Made by a program: the position numbers and the translations under genes. Positions 5,449 through 12,230 of a stretch of DNA of 12,230 nt are shown piece after piece. How positions within the stretch are numbered: position 1 is the stretch's first letter; every line of letters starts with the position of its first letter. The DNA is taken from contig JBEKCL010000095.1 of the NCBI GenBank assembly GCA_050014895.1, positions 1-12,230 on the forward strand, given 5' to 3'. Under the pieces are notes generated by a model. The model made no database searches. It was not told the DNA's origin and saw only the letters and a program-made list of their open reading frames with translations. This stretch comes from JAFGLP01 sp050014895. Its GTDB lineage: Bacteria; Chloroflexota; Dehalococcoidia; GIF9; UBA5629.

Positions 5449-6654
5449 ATGGATTTCGAACTGAGCCCAAAAGAATTGGCGTTACAACAAGAAGTTAGGG
5501 AATTCGCCAAAAAGGAAATCCCTAAAGAATGGACAGTCAATTTTTTAGACGAGGAAAGCCGCGACGAGGACTGGGCATTTAGTCTCTCTATTTCGAAAAA
5601 ACTGGCAGATAAAGGTTGGCTTGTCATGACATGGCCGAAAAAATATGGTGGCCGAGATGTTTCCTTCCTTGAGGAGGCGGTCTTTCAAATGGAAGCCTCT
5701 TATTGGAGCATACCTGGCCTTACGATGGGTATCAGCGGCACGGCCTGGGTTGGTCCATCGCTCATGCTCTTCGGTAGTGAGGAGCAGCGACAAAAATATC
5801 TGCCAATGATAGCTTCAGGCAGTCCTGATGGTATCTGGTGTACAGGTTATAGCGAGCCGAATGCAGGCTCCGATTTTGCCAGTATCCAGACCCGCGCTGT
5901 GCGCGACGGCGATGAATACGTCATCAATGGCCAGAAAGTGTGGACGAGTTGCGCCCATCGGGCCAGGTGGTGCTGGCTCGCAGTGAAGACTGACCCCAAT
6001 TTAGAAAAACCACAGCGCGGCATAAGTCTTTTTATTGTGGATATGAAGAGTCCGGGTGTAACTGTCAAACCTCTGCTGAATTATTCTGGTGCACACATTT
6101 TCAATGAAGTGTTCTTTGATAACGTAAGAGTACCGGCGGAAAATCTGGTGGGTGAAGAGAACAAAGGTTGGTACCAGTTGATGCAGGCTCTTGCCTTCGA
6201 AAGACGCATGGTAGGCTCGGAAAATTATGGGTTGGGCACACGTATTTTCTATAGCCTTAAGGAACATGTCAGCAAAACAAAACGCAACGGCAAACCATTA
6301 TCTCAAGATCCGGTAATCAGACACAGGCTGGCCGAAAATGCCGTTGAATTGGAGACCTTGAAGATGTTTGCCTTGGATCTTGCCTGGAAGATGAGCCAGG
6401 GCATTATACCTGTCTATGAGTCTTCGAGAAATAAGGCCTATGCCGACTTGGTAATAGAAAATCTGGTGGAAACTGGAACGGAAATACTGGGGCCTTTTTC
6501 ACAGGTCTATCAGCATTCCAGCCTGGCCAGATTGAACGGAATTATACAGAGCGAATACCTGATGTTCCCTGGTACGGCTTCAGCCGCCGGCACGGACGAG
6601 ATTGAAAAGGGCATTATCGGCCAGTTCAAACTGGGTTTGCCGAAAGCGTATTAG
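5449..6654 (+). CDS. Acyl-CoA dehydrogenase, catalytic subunit of a likely heteromer
   Basis: This 401-residue flavoprotein removes two hydrogens from an acyl-CoA and passes electrons to ETF (no ETF genes in the window). The segments run in normal order: helical N-domain, middle beta-domain with GYSEPNAGSD (133-142) and a WTS motif (165-167), then a C-terminal helical domain. The catalytic Glu found in medium-chain enzymes is missing (Ala380 in AAGT), but Glu251 in AFERR sits where isovaleryl-CoA dehydrogenase and actinobacterial ChsE4 carry their base. The FAD-contacting RxQFG motif is also absent (KRNGKP at 278-283). This matches the catalytic subunit of ChsE-type heterotetramers, which share FAD sites with a second subunit. 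AAGGAG at 5436-5441 sets the start; the partner gene follows after 15 bases. Confidence 0.88.
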   Translation: MDFELSPKELALQQEVREFAKKEIPKEWTVNFLDEESRDEDWAFSLSISKKLADKGWLVMTWPKKYGGRDVSFLEEAVFQMEASYWSIPGLTMGISGTAWVGPSLMLFGSEEQRQKYLPMIASGSPDGIWCTGYSEPNAGSDFASIQTRAVRDGDEYVINGQKVWTSCAHRARWCWLAVKTDPNLEKPQRGISLFIVDMKSPGVTVKPLLNYSGAHIFNEVFFDNVRVPAENLVGEENKGWYQLMQALAFERRMVGSENYGLGTRIFYSLKEHVSKTKRNGKPLSQDPVIRHRLAENAVELETLKMFALDLAWKMSQGIIPVYESSRNKAYADLVIENLVETGTEILGPFSQVYQHSSLARLNGIIQSEYLMFPGTASAAGTDEIEKGIIGQFKLGLPKAY

Positions 6655-6669
6655 TCAAATGGGAGCGAG

Positions 6670-7857
6670 ATGAACTTTAAATTCAGTGAACAGCAAATAA
6701 TGCTTCAAACGATGGCCAGGGATTTCTTGACCAAAGAATGTCCAAAACAGAGAACAAAAGAGATTGAAAAAGAGGTAAAAGGCTATGATCCCGAAACTTG
6801 GAGTCATATGGCCGAACTGGGATGGATGGGTTTGGTATTGCCGGAAGAATACGGGGGCAGTAACGCAAATTTTATGGATCTGATAGTACTGTTTGAGGAG
6901 ATAGGCCGCAACATCCTGCCGGGGCCTTTCTTCTCCACAGTAGCGCTGGCTGCTATTCCTTTAATGGATTTCGCTACTGAAGACCAAAAAGCTAAATACC
7001 TGCCGGAAATTGCACGCGGCGAAAAAATATGGACACTGGCAATTAATGAGATTTCGCCGGATTTCGACCCTTCAGCCATCAGGACAGAGGCCACATTAGA
7101 GAATGGAAAATACGTACTCAACGGCGAGAAAATGTTCGTTCCCTACGCAAATGTGGCTGATTACATGCTCGTAGTTGCACGCACTGGTTCGACAGGGGAT
7201 CCTCGCAAAGGCTTGACGCTTTTTATAATGGATACAACTACACCTGGCATTAAAATTCATTCTATACCTACCCTTACCGGGGAAAAGCAGTGTCTAGTTA
7301 GATTTAGACAGGTAGCAATCTCAAAAAAGGATGTCTTGGGGAAAGCAGGTGGCGCATGGACCATCATGACGCAGGCCCTTGATAAGGCAAGTCTGATCAA
7401 GTGCTCCGAGGTGTCGGGAGCCTGTCAGGCGGTACTGGATATGGCAAACGCCTACGCTAAGGAAAGGATTCAGTTTGGCAAACCAATAGGGAGTTTTCAG
7501 GTTATCCAGCACAAGTTGGCGGAAATGCTAATGGATGTTGAAGGGCTACAGTACCTTGTATATCAGGCCGCGTGGCTGACAAGTATTGGTGCCCCCTGCA
7601 CCGACAAAATAGCCATGGTAAAAGCAAAAGCCAATTATGTTTATCGGCGTGCCGCTCTCAATGGAGTGAAAATACATGGAGCTATTGGCTTTTCTATGGA
7701 CCATGATATTGGATTGTATTACCGGCGTGTCATGGCTACGAATTTCTTTCCTTTTGGCACTGATCAATCTCTCGATAGGGTTGCAGAGTGTGTCGGTCTC
7801 GGCTTTGGGGGATCCTTTGAACTGAATTGTGCTATAAAAATGCCACTAAAATTTTAG
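6670..7857 (+). CDS. Acyl-CoA dehydrogenase-like subunit without catalytic glutamate
   Basis: This 395-residue protein has the full acyl-CoA dehydrogenase fold. It keeps the FAD-contacting motif ERIQFGKPIGSFQ (265-277) that the preceding gene product lacks. Both known positions of the catalytic base are changed: Ala240 in the isovaleryl-type position (LDKAS) and Phe362 in the medium-chain-type position (PFGT). The middle-domain substrate motif is also divergent (INEISPDFDPS instead of the usual TEPxAGSD). It is therefore best read as the non-catalytic half of an alpha2beta2 dehydrogenase, lending FAD-binding residues to its neighbour as in ChsE1-ChsE2 and ChsE4-ChsE5. A weak GGGAG at 6661-6665 precedes ATG, with only 15 bases between the genes, so translational coupling is plausible. 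Confidence 0.85.
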   Translation: MNFKFSEQQIMLQTMARDFLTKECPKQRTKEIEKEVKGYDPETWSHMAELGWMGLVLPEEYGGSNANFMDLIVLFEEIGRNILPGPFFSTVALAAIPLMDFATEDQKAKYLPEIARGEKIWTLAINEISPDFDPSAIRTEATLENGKYVLNGEKMFVPYANVADYMLVVARTGSTGDPRKGLTLFIMDTTTPGIKIHSIPTLTGEKQCLVRFRQVAISKKDVLGKAGGAWTIMTQALDKASLIKCSEVSGACQAVLDMANAYAKERIQFGKPIGSFQVIQHKLAEMLMDVEGLQYLVYQAAWLTSIGAPCTDKIAMVKAKANYVYRRAALNGVKIHGAIGFSMDHDIGLYYRRVMATNFFPFGTDQSLDRVAECVGLGFGGSFELNCAIKMPLKF

Positions 7858-7892
7858 ACTTCGAAGTTAACAAATCGAAAAGGAGGATTAAC

Positions 7893-8795
7893 ATGGGAAA
7901 ATTGGACGGAAAGGTCGCGGTAGTAACAGGATCAGGGCGTGGAATTGGCAGGGCCGAGGCGCTTGCCCTGGCTGCCGAGGGCGTCAAGCTTGTGATCAAT
8001 GACCTTGGTGGGGCGGGCGACGGCAGTGGGTCATCGCAAACCCCGGCGGAAGAAGTGGTGCAGGAAATTAAGAAAATGGGGGGCGATGCAATTGCCAATT
8101 ATGAATCGGTTACCAGCTTCGCCGCTGCTGAAAAAATCATAAAAGCAGCCGTTGACAAATTCGGCAAAATTGACATCCTTGTCAACAATGCAGGTATACT
8201 ACGGGACCGCATAATCTTCAACATGACTGAGGAAGAATGGGACGCGGTGATGAAGGTCCACTTGTACGGCCATTTCAACTGCACCAGAGTGGCATGTGCC
8301 TATTTCAGGCAACAGCGCAGCGGCCGCATTATCAATACCTCCTCCGCAGCTGGCCTCGGCAATATGGGGCAGGCCAATTACAGCGCGGCCAAAGAGGGCA
8401 TCATAGGCTTCACCAGGACAGTGGCCAGGGACATGGGCAGGTACGGCGTAACCTGCAATGCGATAAGACCCCTTGCCGGCACGCGACTGACCATGACGCC
8501 GGAATTGAAGGCCCAATGGGAGAAGGCAGGCATGCAAGATGCGATCAAGATGATTGAGGCCGCAACTCCTGAGATGATCGCACCCATGGTAGTCTTCCTT
8601 TGCACCGATGCCGCATCAAATATCAATGGCTACGATTTCATGGTCGGCGGCGGCCAGATCGGCGTCTACAGCCAACCGGTAATCCAGGCCCAGATTAATG
8701 AGCCAGGGAAGGTCTGGACATTAAATGAATTGCTCGACATTCTGCCGAAAAAAGTCACTGGTAACCTGGTCAACCCTGCACCAGCAAAACAATGA
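7893..8795 (+). CDS. Short-chain dehydrogenase, (R)-3-hydroxyacyl-CoA dehydrogenase of MFE-2/HSD17B4 type
   Basis: This 300-residue Rossmann-fold enzyme should oxidise the 3-hydroxyacyl-CoA made by the MaoC pair to the 3-oxoacyl-CoA for the thiolase. Visible motifs are the cofactor loop TGSGRGIG (12-19), Asp37 in the sequence INDLGG (an NAD+ rather than NADP+ signature, typical of MFE-2 enzymes), NNAG (98-101), Ser150, and YSAAK (Tyr163, Lys167). The insert after Asp37 and the C-terminal tail with WTLNELLD (275-282) are also typical of the MFE-2 dehydrogenase domain. I chose the ATG at 7893 because AGGAGG (7881-7886) lies just before it and the protein then begins with the usual GKLDGKVAVVTG. 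A longer in-frame start at 7827 would overlap the preceding gene and has no such support. Confidence 0.9.
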   Translation: MGKLDGKVAVVTGSGRGIGRAEALALAAEGVKLVINDLGGAGDGSGSSQTPAEEVVQEIKKMGGDAIANYESVTSFAAAEKIIKAAVDKFGKIDILVNNAGILRDRIIFNMTEEEWDAVMKVHLYGHFNCTRVACAYFRQQRSGRIINTSSAAGLGNMGQANYSAAKEGIIGFTRTVARDMGRYGVTCNAIRPLAGTRLTMTPELKAQWEKAGMQDAIKMIEAATPEMIAPMVVFLCTDAASNINGYDFMVGGGQIGVYSQPVIQAQINEPGKVWTLNELLDILPKKVTGNLVNPAPAKQ

Positions 8796-8848
8796 CACAT
8801 TGGTAAGCCCGCGAAGTGTAAGTAATAATCAGAAATAGGAGGTAACTA

Positions 8849-10537
8849 ATGAATCCTTATGAAAGCAAACCGTGGCTAAAGTCCTATGACAAGCATGTAC
8901 CTGAAAAACTAACTTATCCGGATAAAACATACACCGAAGTTTTTGATGAGGCTGTCAAACAGGTAAAGGATAGAGTTGCAGTTTATTATCTTGGTACGTC
9001 TATAACCTTCGCTCAACTCGACACTATGTCCAATAGGTTCGCAAACTTCCTCAGGGAGCAGGGACTGAAGCCGGGAGATGTTGTAGGTACTTACCTTCCC
9101 AATGTACTTGCCAACTATATAGCTATAATAGGGATATTGAAGGCAGGCTGCGTACTGTCCGGCGTAAGCGCTCTGCTCACCAAGACAGAGCTTGAATTCC
9201 AGTTGAACAACTCCGGTACCAAGGCGTTGGTGGCCATAGATATACTCTGGGGCAATATCAGCCCAGTCCTCGGAAAGACCGGCATAAAGACGGTGGTGAT
9301 GGTTAGTATAGCGGATTTCTTACCTCCGCTTAAGAAAACGCTTGGCAAACTGCTAAAGAAGATTCCTAATATTAAAGTCACGCCTGTCGCCGGCATCCCG
9401 ATGCACAATTTCATGGATATCATGAAGAACTCGTCGCCGACGGCATTGACAGTGAAATTCGGAACCGATACCCCCTGTTTCCTGCTATATACCGGCGGAA
9501 CGACCGGAGTTCCCAAGGGGGCGATCATAACCCATAAGAATTTCGTTAGCATGTTGACCCAGTTCCATACCGTTTTGGACAATAAAATGGGTAAATCATC
9601 GCTTTTGACGGGTTTCCCGTTGTTTCATATGGCAGGTATAGCATTTACTCTGATGGGGCTGAGCCGGGGCTTCACTATGATTGCCGTTCCTAATCCCAGG
9701 GACCTTGCTGCGATTGTTAAGCTAATTGAAAAATACAAACCTACCATACTGGCCAATGTGGCTACAACGTATATTGAACTGATGAAACTGCCCGCTTTTA
9801 GCAAGCTCGATTTCTCAAACGTCCAGTGGTGCTTCACGGGAGCGATGGCAATGCCTCCAGAGTATTTGAAGAAGCTTGAAGCTATAGTAGGTGAGGGCAA
9901 AGTAACGGAGGGGCTGGGGATGACAGAGACGAGCCCAGTGATAACTATGGAACCTCGGTACGGAAGGAAAAAGACTGGATCGGTAGGTCTTCCTCTCCCC
10001 GATACGGAAGTAAAGCTAATCGATCCTCTTACCGGGGAGTTGGTACCCGTGGGAGAGCCGGGAGAGTTTGTAGTTAAGGGACCGCAGGTGTTTACCAGGG
10101 GGTATCATAATATGCCTGAAGAAACTGCCAAAACTCTACGAGATGGCTGGATCTATACTGGTGATATAGTCAGGATGGATGAAGATGGTTACTTTTACGT
10201 GGTTGACAGATGTAAAGACATGGTTAACGTATCCGGATATAAAGTATTCACTCGTGAAGTGGATGATCTTATCACTGAACACCCGGCCGTTGCCCTGGCC
10301 GCAACTGTCGGTACACCCGATCCTGGCCGGCCGGGTTCGGAGATTGTGACCACAGCTATTGTGCTGAAACCGGGAGTTGAGAAAAGCGATGCAACCAGAG
10401 ATAGCATAATCGAATATGTCAGGCAGCATGCTTCTCCATACAAAGTACCCAAGAAAATAGTATTCATGGACCAGCTTCCCACCAGTGCGGTCGGCAAAAT
10501 CATGAAACGTGATCTTCGGGAGATGCTGAAAACATAG
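8849..10537 (+). CDS. FadD-type acyl-CoA ligase (AMP-forming)
   Basis: This 562-residue ANL-superfamily ligase activates a carboxylic acid with ATP to the acyl-AMP and then the CoA thioester, feeding the pathway. All core motifs are present: the phosphate loop YTGGTTGVPKG (214-224), the adenylate-binding segment GLGMTETSP (355-363), YTGD followed by the DRCKDMVNVSGYK hinge region (453-465), and the adenylation lysine Lys550 in SAVGKIMKRDL. Length and N-terminus (KPWLKSYDKHVP) are those of long-chain fatty acid ligases, but FadD homologues also activate steroid side-chain and aromatic acids, so the substrate is open. There is no signal peptide or obvious membrane helix. AGGAGGT at 8837-8843 sets the start, 53 bases after the SDR gene. 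Confidence 0.9.
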   Translation: MNPYESKPWLKSYDKHVPEKLTYPDKTYTEVFDEAVKQVKDRVAVYYLGTSITFAQLDTMSNRFANFLREQGLKPGDVVGTYLPNVLANYIAIIGILKAGCVLSGVSALLTKTELEFQLNNSGTKALVAIDILWGNISPVLGKTGIKTVVMVSIADFLPPLKKTLGKLLKKIPNIKVTPVAGIPMHNFMDIMKNSSPTALTVKFGTDTPCFLLYTGGTTGVPKGAIITHKNFVSMLTQFHTVLDNKMGKSSLLTGFPLFHMAGIAFTLMGLSRGFTMIAVPNPRDLAAIVKLIEKYKPTILANVATTYIELMKLPAFSKLDFSNVQWCFTGAMAMPPEYLKKLEAIVGEGKVTEGLGMTETSPVITMEPRYGRKKTGSVGLPLPDTEVKLIDPLTGELVPVGEPGEFVVKGPQVFTRGYHNMPEETAKTLRDGWIYTGDIVRMDEDGYFYVVDRCKDMVNVSGYKVFTREVDDLITEHPAVALAATVGTPDPGRPGSEIVTTAIVLKPGVEKSDATRDSIIEYVRQHASPYKVPKKIVFMDQLPTSAVGKIMKRDLREMLKT

Positions 10538-10561
10538 CGCTGTGGGCAATAAGATAAATAG

Positions 10562-10594
10562 CGAAGCAATCTATTACTTACATATATAGCTTCG
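10562..10594. promoter_or_regulatory. Weak inverted repeat reaching the next ribosome binding site
   Basis: CGAAGC (10562-10567) and GCTTCG (10589-10594) are exact inverted repeats with a 21-base loop. The right arm ends on the first G of the GGAGGT ribosome binding site (10594-10599) of the following gene. Folding could tune translation, but a 6-bp stem with such a loop is weak. Confidence 0.25.
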
Positions 10595-10610
10595 GAGGTA
10601 GTTTACAATA

Positions 10611-12230
10611 ATGTCAATGACCGAGAGTAAAGAGATCACGGATCAGCGTGCACCAGCCAGCATGTTGCCGCCCCACGTTATGGCATTTTATCAGAAGGCA
10701 GAGGAAAACCTGGAGGGGTTCTGGGAGGAGGCGGCGCTGAGCGCCAAACACGATCTTCACTGGTTCAGGAAATGGGACAAGGTGCTGGAACAGAATTACC
10801 CCACCTTCAAATGGTATGCGGGTGGCAAGACCAACATCTGTTATAGCGCACTGGACTACAAGGTGAAGATGGGCAAGGGCTCTAAAGCGGCCTTTATATT
10901 TGAGGCCGGGGATACCGGGGAGATAAGGACAGTCACTTACATCCAGTTGCTCAATATCGTAAAGGGATATGCTGCCTCGCTGCGAGGCATAGGAGTCAAG
11001 AAGGGCGACCGGGTTGCGGTGTATATGCCCATGAGCATCGAAGCTACTGCTATGATGCTGGCCTGCGCCCGCATCGGAGCGGTGCACGTGGTAATCTTCG
11101 CCGGTTTTTCACCCAGGGCCATCGCCGACAGGGTGGAGCTCAGCGGCGCGGGTTACGTGATCTGCAAGGCCAGGTCATACCGCCGCGGAAAGCCGGTCCT
11201 TTTGAAGAAAATGGTGGACGAATCGATAGAAAGGTTGCCAGCTGGGCACAAGTATAATCACACTGTTGTCCTTGATGGCCCTGAGGACAAAGATTTTCCC
11301 ATGAAATCAGGCAGGGATATCCCGTGGAAGGACTTCCTGGCTAAAGGGGCCGGGCAGAGTGGAGACTACGAGGAAATGGAGTCCAACGAGCCTCTCTTCC
11401 TGCTGCCTACATCCGGAACTACGGCCAGGCCCAAAGTCACCGTTCAGAACCACGGCGGTTACCAGGTCTACGTTTACTCCATGGGCAAGTGGATCTATAA
11501 CCTGAATGCCGAGGATATCTGGCTCTCGACTTCCGACATTGGCTGGATCGTGGGCCACAGTTATAACGTGTACGGCCCTCTGCTGCATGGGGCGACATCG
11601 ATTTTATACGAAGGCACCCCCGATTATCCCCGCAATGATATGTGGTTCGACCTGATCGAGCGCAACCGCGTTACGGGAATCTTCACTTCTCCCACCGGCA
11701 TACGCGGGCTGGCCCGCAACGGAGTTGAACCTGCGCACAAGCATGATCTAAGCACGGTGAAGCGGGTGGTCTGTGCGGGTGAGGTCCTGAACCCCGCCGC
11801 CTGGAAATGGTTCCAGCAGGATGTGTTCCGCGGGAAGATACCCGTGATCGATCATATGTGGCAGACGGAGACGTCCGGCGCCATCATCGGCAATCCCTAC
11901 GGACTGGGCATGGCGCCCATCAAGCCGGGATCTTCGGGATTCCCCACGCCGGGCGTTATTGCCGATATCGTTGATGAAAAGGACGGCCGCTCATTGGGAG
12001 TTGGCGAGAAGGGTATCCTGGTCATTAAGAAGCCCTTCCCGGGCCTCACGCCGACACTCTGGGGCGCCCCTGAACGTTACAAGACAGACTACTGGGAGGC
12101 CAAGCCGGGCACCAGCGGCATGTACTATGCCGGCGACGCCGCCGAACGTGACGCCGACGGCTACATCTGGTTTGCCGGCCGTGCCGACGAGGTCATCAAG
12201 ATTGCTGCACACAGAATAGGTACAATCGAG
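10611..12230 (+). CDS. Acetyl/propionyl-CoA-synthetase-like ligase (AMP-forming), 3' end cut by window
   Basis: An open frame of 540 codons runs to the window edge without a stop. Full acetyl-CoA synthetases have about 650 residues, so roughly 110 are missing, including the region of the acylatable lysine. The N-terminal ACS cap domain is clear (FWEEAA, KWYAGGKTN), followed by DIGWIVGHSYNVYGPLLHG and WQTET (417-421). Trp417 corresponds to the tryptophan that limits the pocket to acetate or propionate. Two core motifs deviate: the phosphate loop reads TSGTTARPKV (267-276) where Gly is usual in place of Ala272 and Val276, and the hinge motif reads IKIAAHR (529-535) instead of IK-SGHR. It may still be active or use another acid. 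GGAGGT at 10594-10599 sets the start. This region looks more G+C-rich than the rest. Confidence 0.85.
   Translation, partial: MSMTESKEITDQRAPASMLPPHVMAFYQKAEENLEGFWEEAALSAKHDLHWFRKWDKVLEQNYPTFKWYAGGKTNICYSALDYKVKMGKGSKAAFIFEAGDTGEIRTVTYIQLLNIVKGYAASLRGIGVKKGDRVAVYMPMSIEATAMMLACARIGAVHVVIFAGFSPRAIADRVELSGAGYVICKARSYRRGKPVLLKKMVDESIERLPAGHKYNHTVVLDGPEDKDFPMKSGRDIPWKDFLAKGAGQSGDYEEMESNEPLFLLPTSGTTARPKVTVQNHGGYQVYVYSMGKWIYNLNAEDIWLSTSDIGWIVGHSYNVYGPLLHGATSILYEGTPDYPRNDMWFDLIERNRVTGIFTSPTGIRGLARNGVEPAHKHDLSTVKRVVCAGEVLNPAAWKWFQQDVFRGKIPVIDHMWQTETSGAIIGNPYGLGMAPIKPGSSGFPTPGVIADIVDEKDGRSLGVGEKGILVIKKPFPGLTPTLWGAPERYKTDYWEAKPGTSGMYYAGDAAERDADGYIWFAGRADEVIKIAAHRIGTIE

Noticed and set aside
7827..7892. 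Upstream in-frame start of the SDR gene
   Set aside because: It would overlap the preceding dehydrogenase gene and add 22 residues not seen in the family. AGGAGG lies directly before the ATG at 7893.
8199..8557. Overlapping open frames of 106 (+) and 112 (-) codons inside the SDR gene
   Set aside because: Out-of-frame shadows of a gene whose SDR motifs (NNAG, YSAAK) occupy the same bases; low-complexity Gln/His/Arg composition.
9115..9582. Open frame of 155 codons on the - strand within the FadD gene
   Set aside because: Opposite the phosphate-loop region of a clear ligase; no start context and no domain.
1..12230. CRISPR array, insertion sequence or transposase
   Set aside because: No regularly spaced repeats, no transposase-like frame and no terminal inverted repeats were found.

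Overview
The window holds one long, tightly spaced catabolic operon on the + strand (from 1574 to beyond the right edge). A divergent TetR-family regulator gene lies to its left, followed by about 470 bases of non-coding DNA with short repeats and a truncated tRNA gene. The organism is a bacterium with moderate G+C content, strong AGGAGG-type ribosome binding sites and sigma-70-like promoter boxes. The protein families fit an anaerobic or facultative acyl-CoA degrader such as a Desulfobacterota or Chloroflexota (Dehalococcoidia-type) lineage. That placement is an impression from protein style; no marker gene is present.

Layout. 1-478: no protein gene; hairpins, a 15-base direct repeat, and on the - strand the 3' half of a tRNA-Lys(UUU) gene that looks like an integration-site remnant. 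479-1090 (-): TetR regulator, with a hairpin over its stop codon and a consensus promoter directly before its start. 1091-1573: divergent control region with promoter-like boxes and short direct and inverted repeats that could be operators. 1574-2545: two small MaoC/hot-dog hydratase subunits. 2546-2738: a 193-base gap with a possible 50-codon ORF. 2739-5409: an HMG-CoA-synthase-like protein fused to a zinc-ribbon/OB-fold (DUF35) domain, then an SCP-x-type thiolase. 5449-7857: two acyl-CoA dehydrogenases. 7893-8795: a short-chain dehydrogenase of the peroxisomal multifunctional-enzyme type. 8849-10537: a FadD-type acyl-CoA ligase. 10611 to the edge: an acetyl/propionyl-CoA-synthetase-like ligase, cut off by the window.

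How the genes work together. The set supplies every step of one beta-oxidation round: activation to the CoA ester (ligase), alpha,beta-dehydrogenation (dehydrogenase pair), hydration (MaoC pair), 3-hydroxy oxidation (SDR) and carbon-carbon cleavage (thiolase with DUF35 partner). The short-chain ligase may reactivate a short acid product. The most striking pattern is that three steps are encoded by adjacent pairs in which one member keeps the family's catalytic residues and the other has lost them: MaoC/MaoC, HMGCS-DUF35/thiolase and ACAD/ACAD. Such heteromeric catalysts are known from steroid side-chain degradation (ChsH1-ChsH2, ChsE1-ChsE2, Ltp2-DUF35) and, for the thiolase, from anaerobic toluene degradation (BbsA-BbsB). 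This operon therefore most likely degrades a bulky, ring-bearing or branched acid rather than ordinary straight-chain fatty acids. The substrate cannot be read from the sequence. Residue alignments here were made by eye against remembered family motifs.
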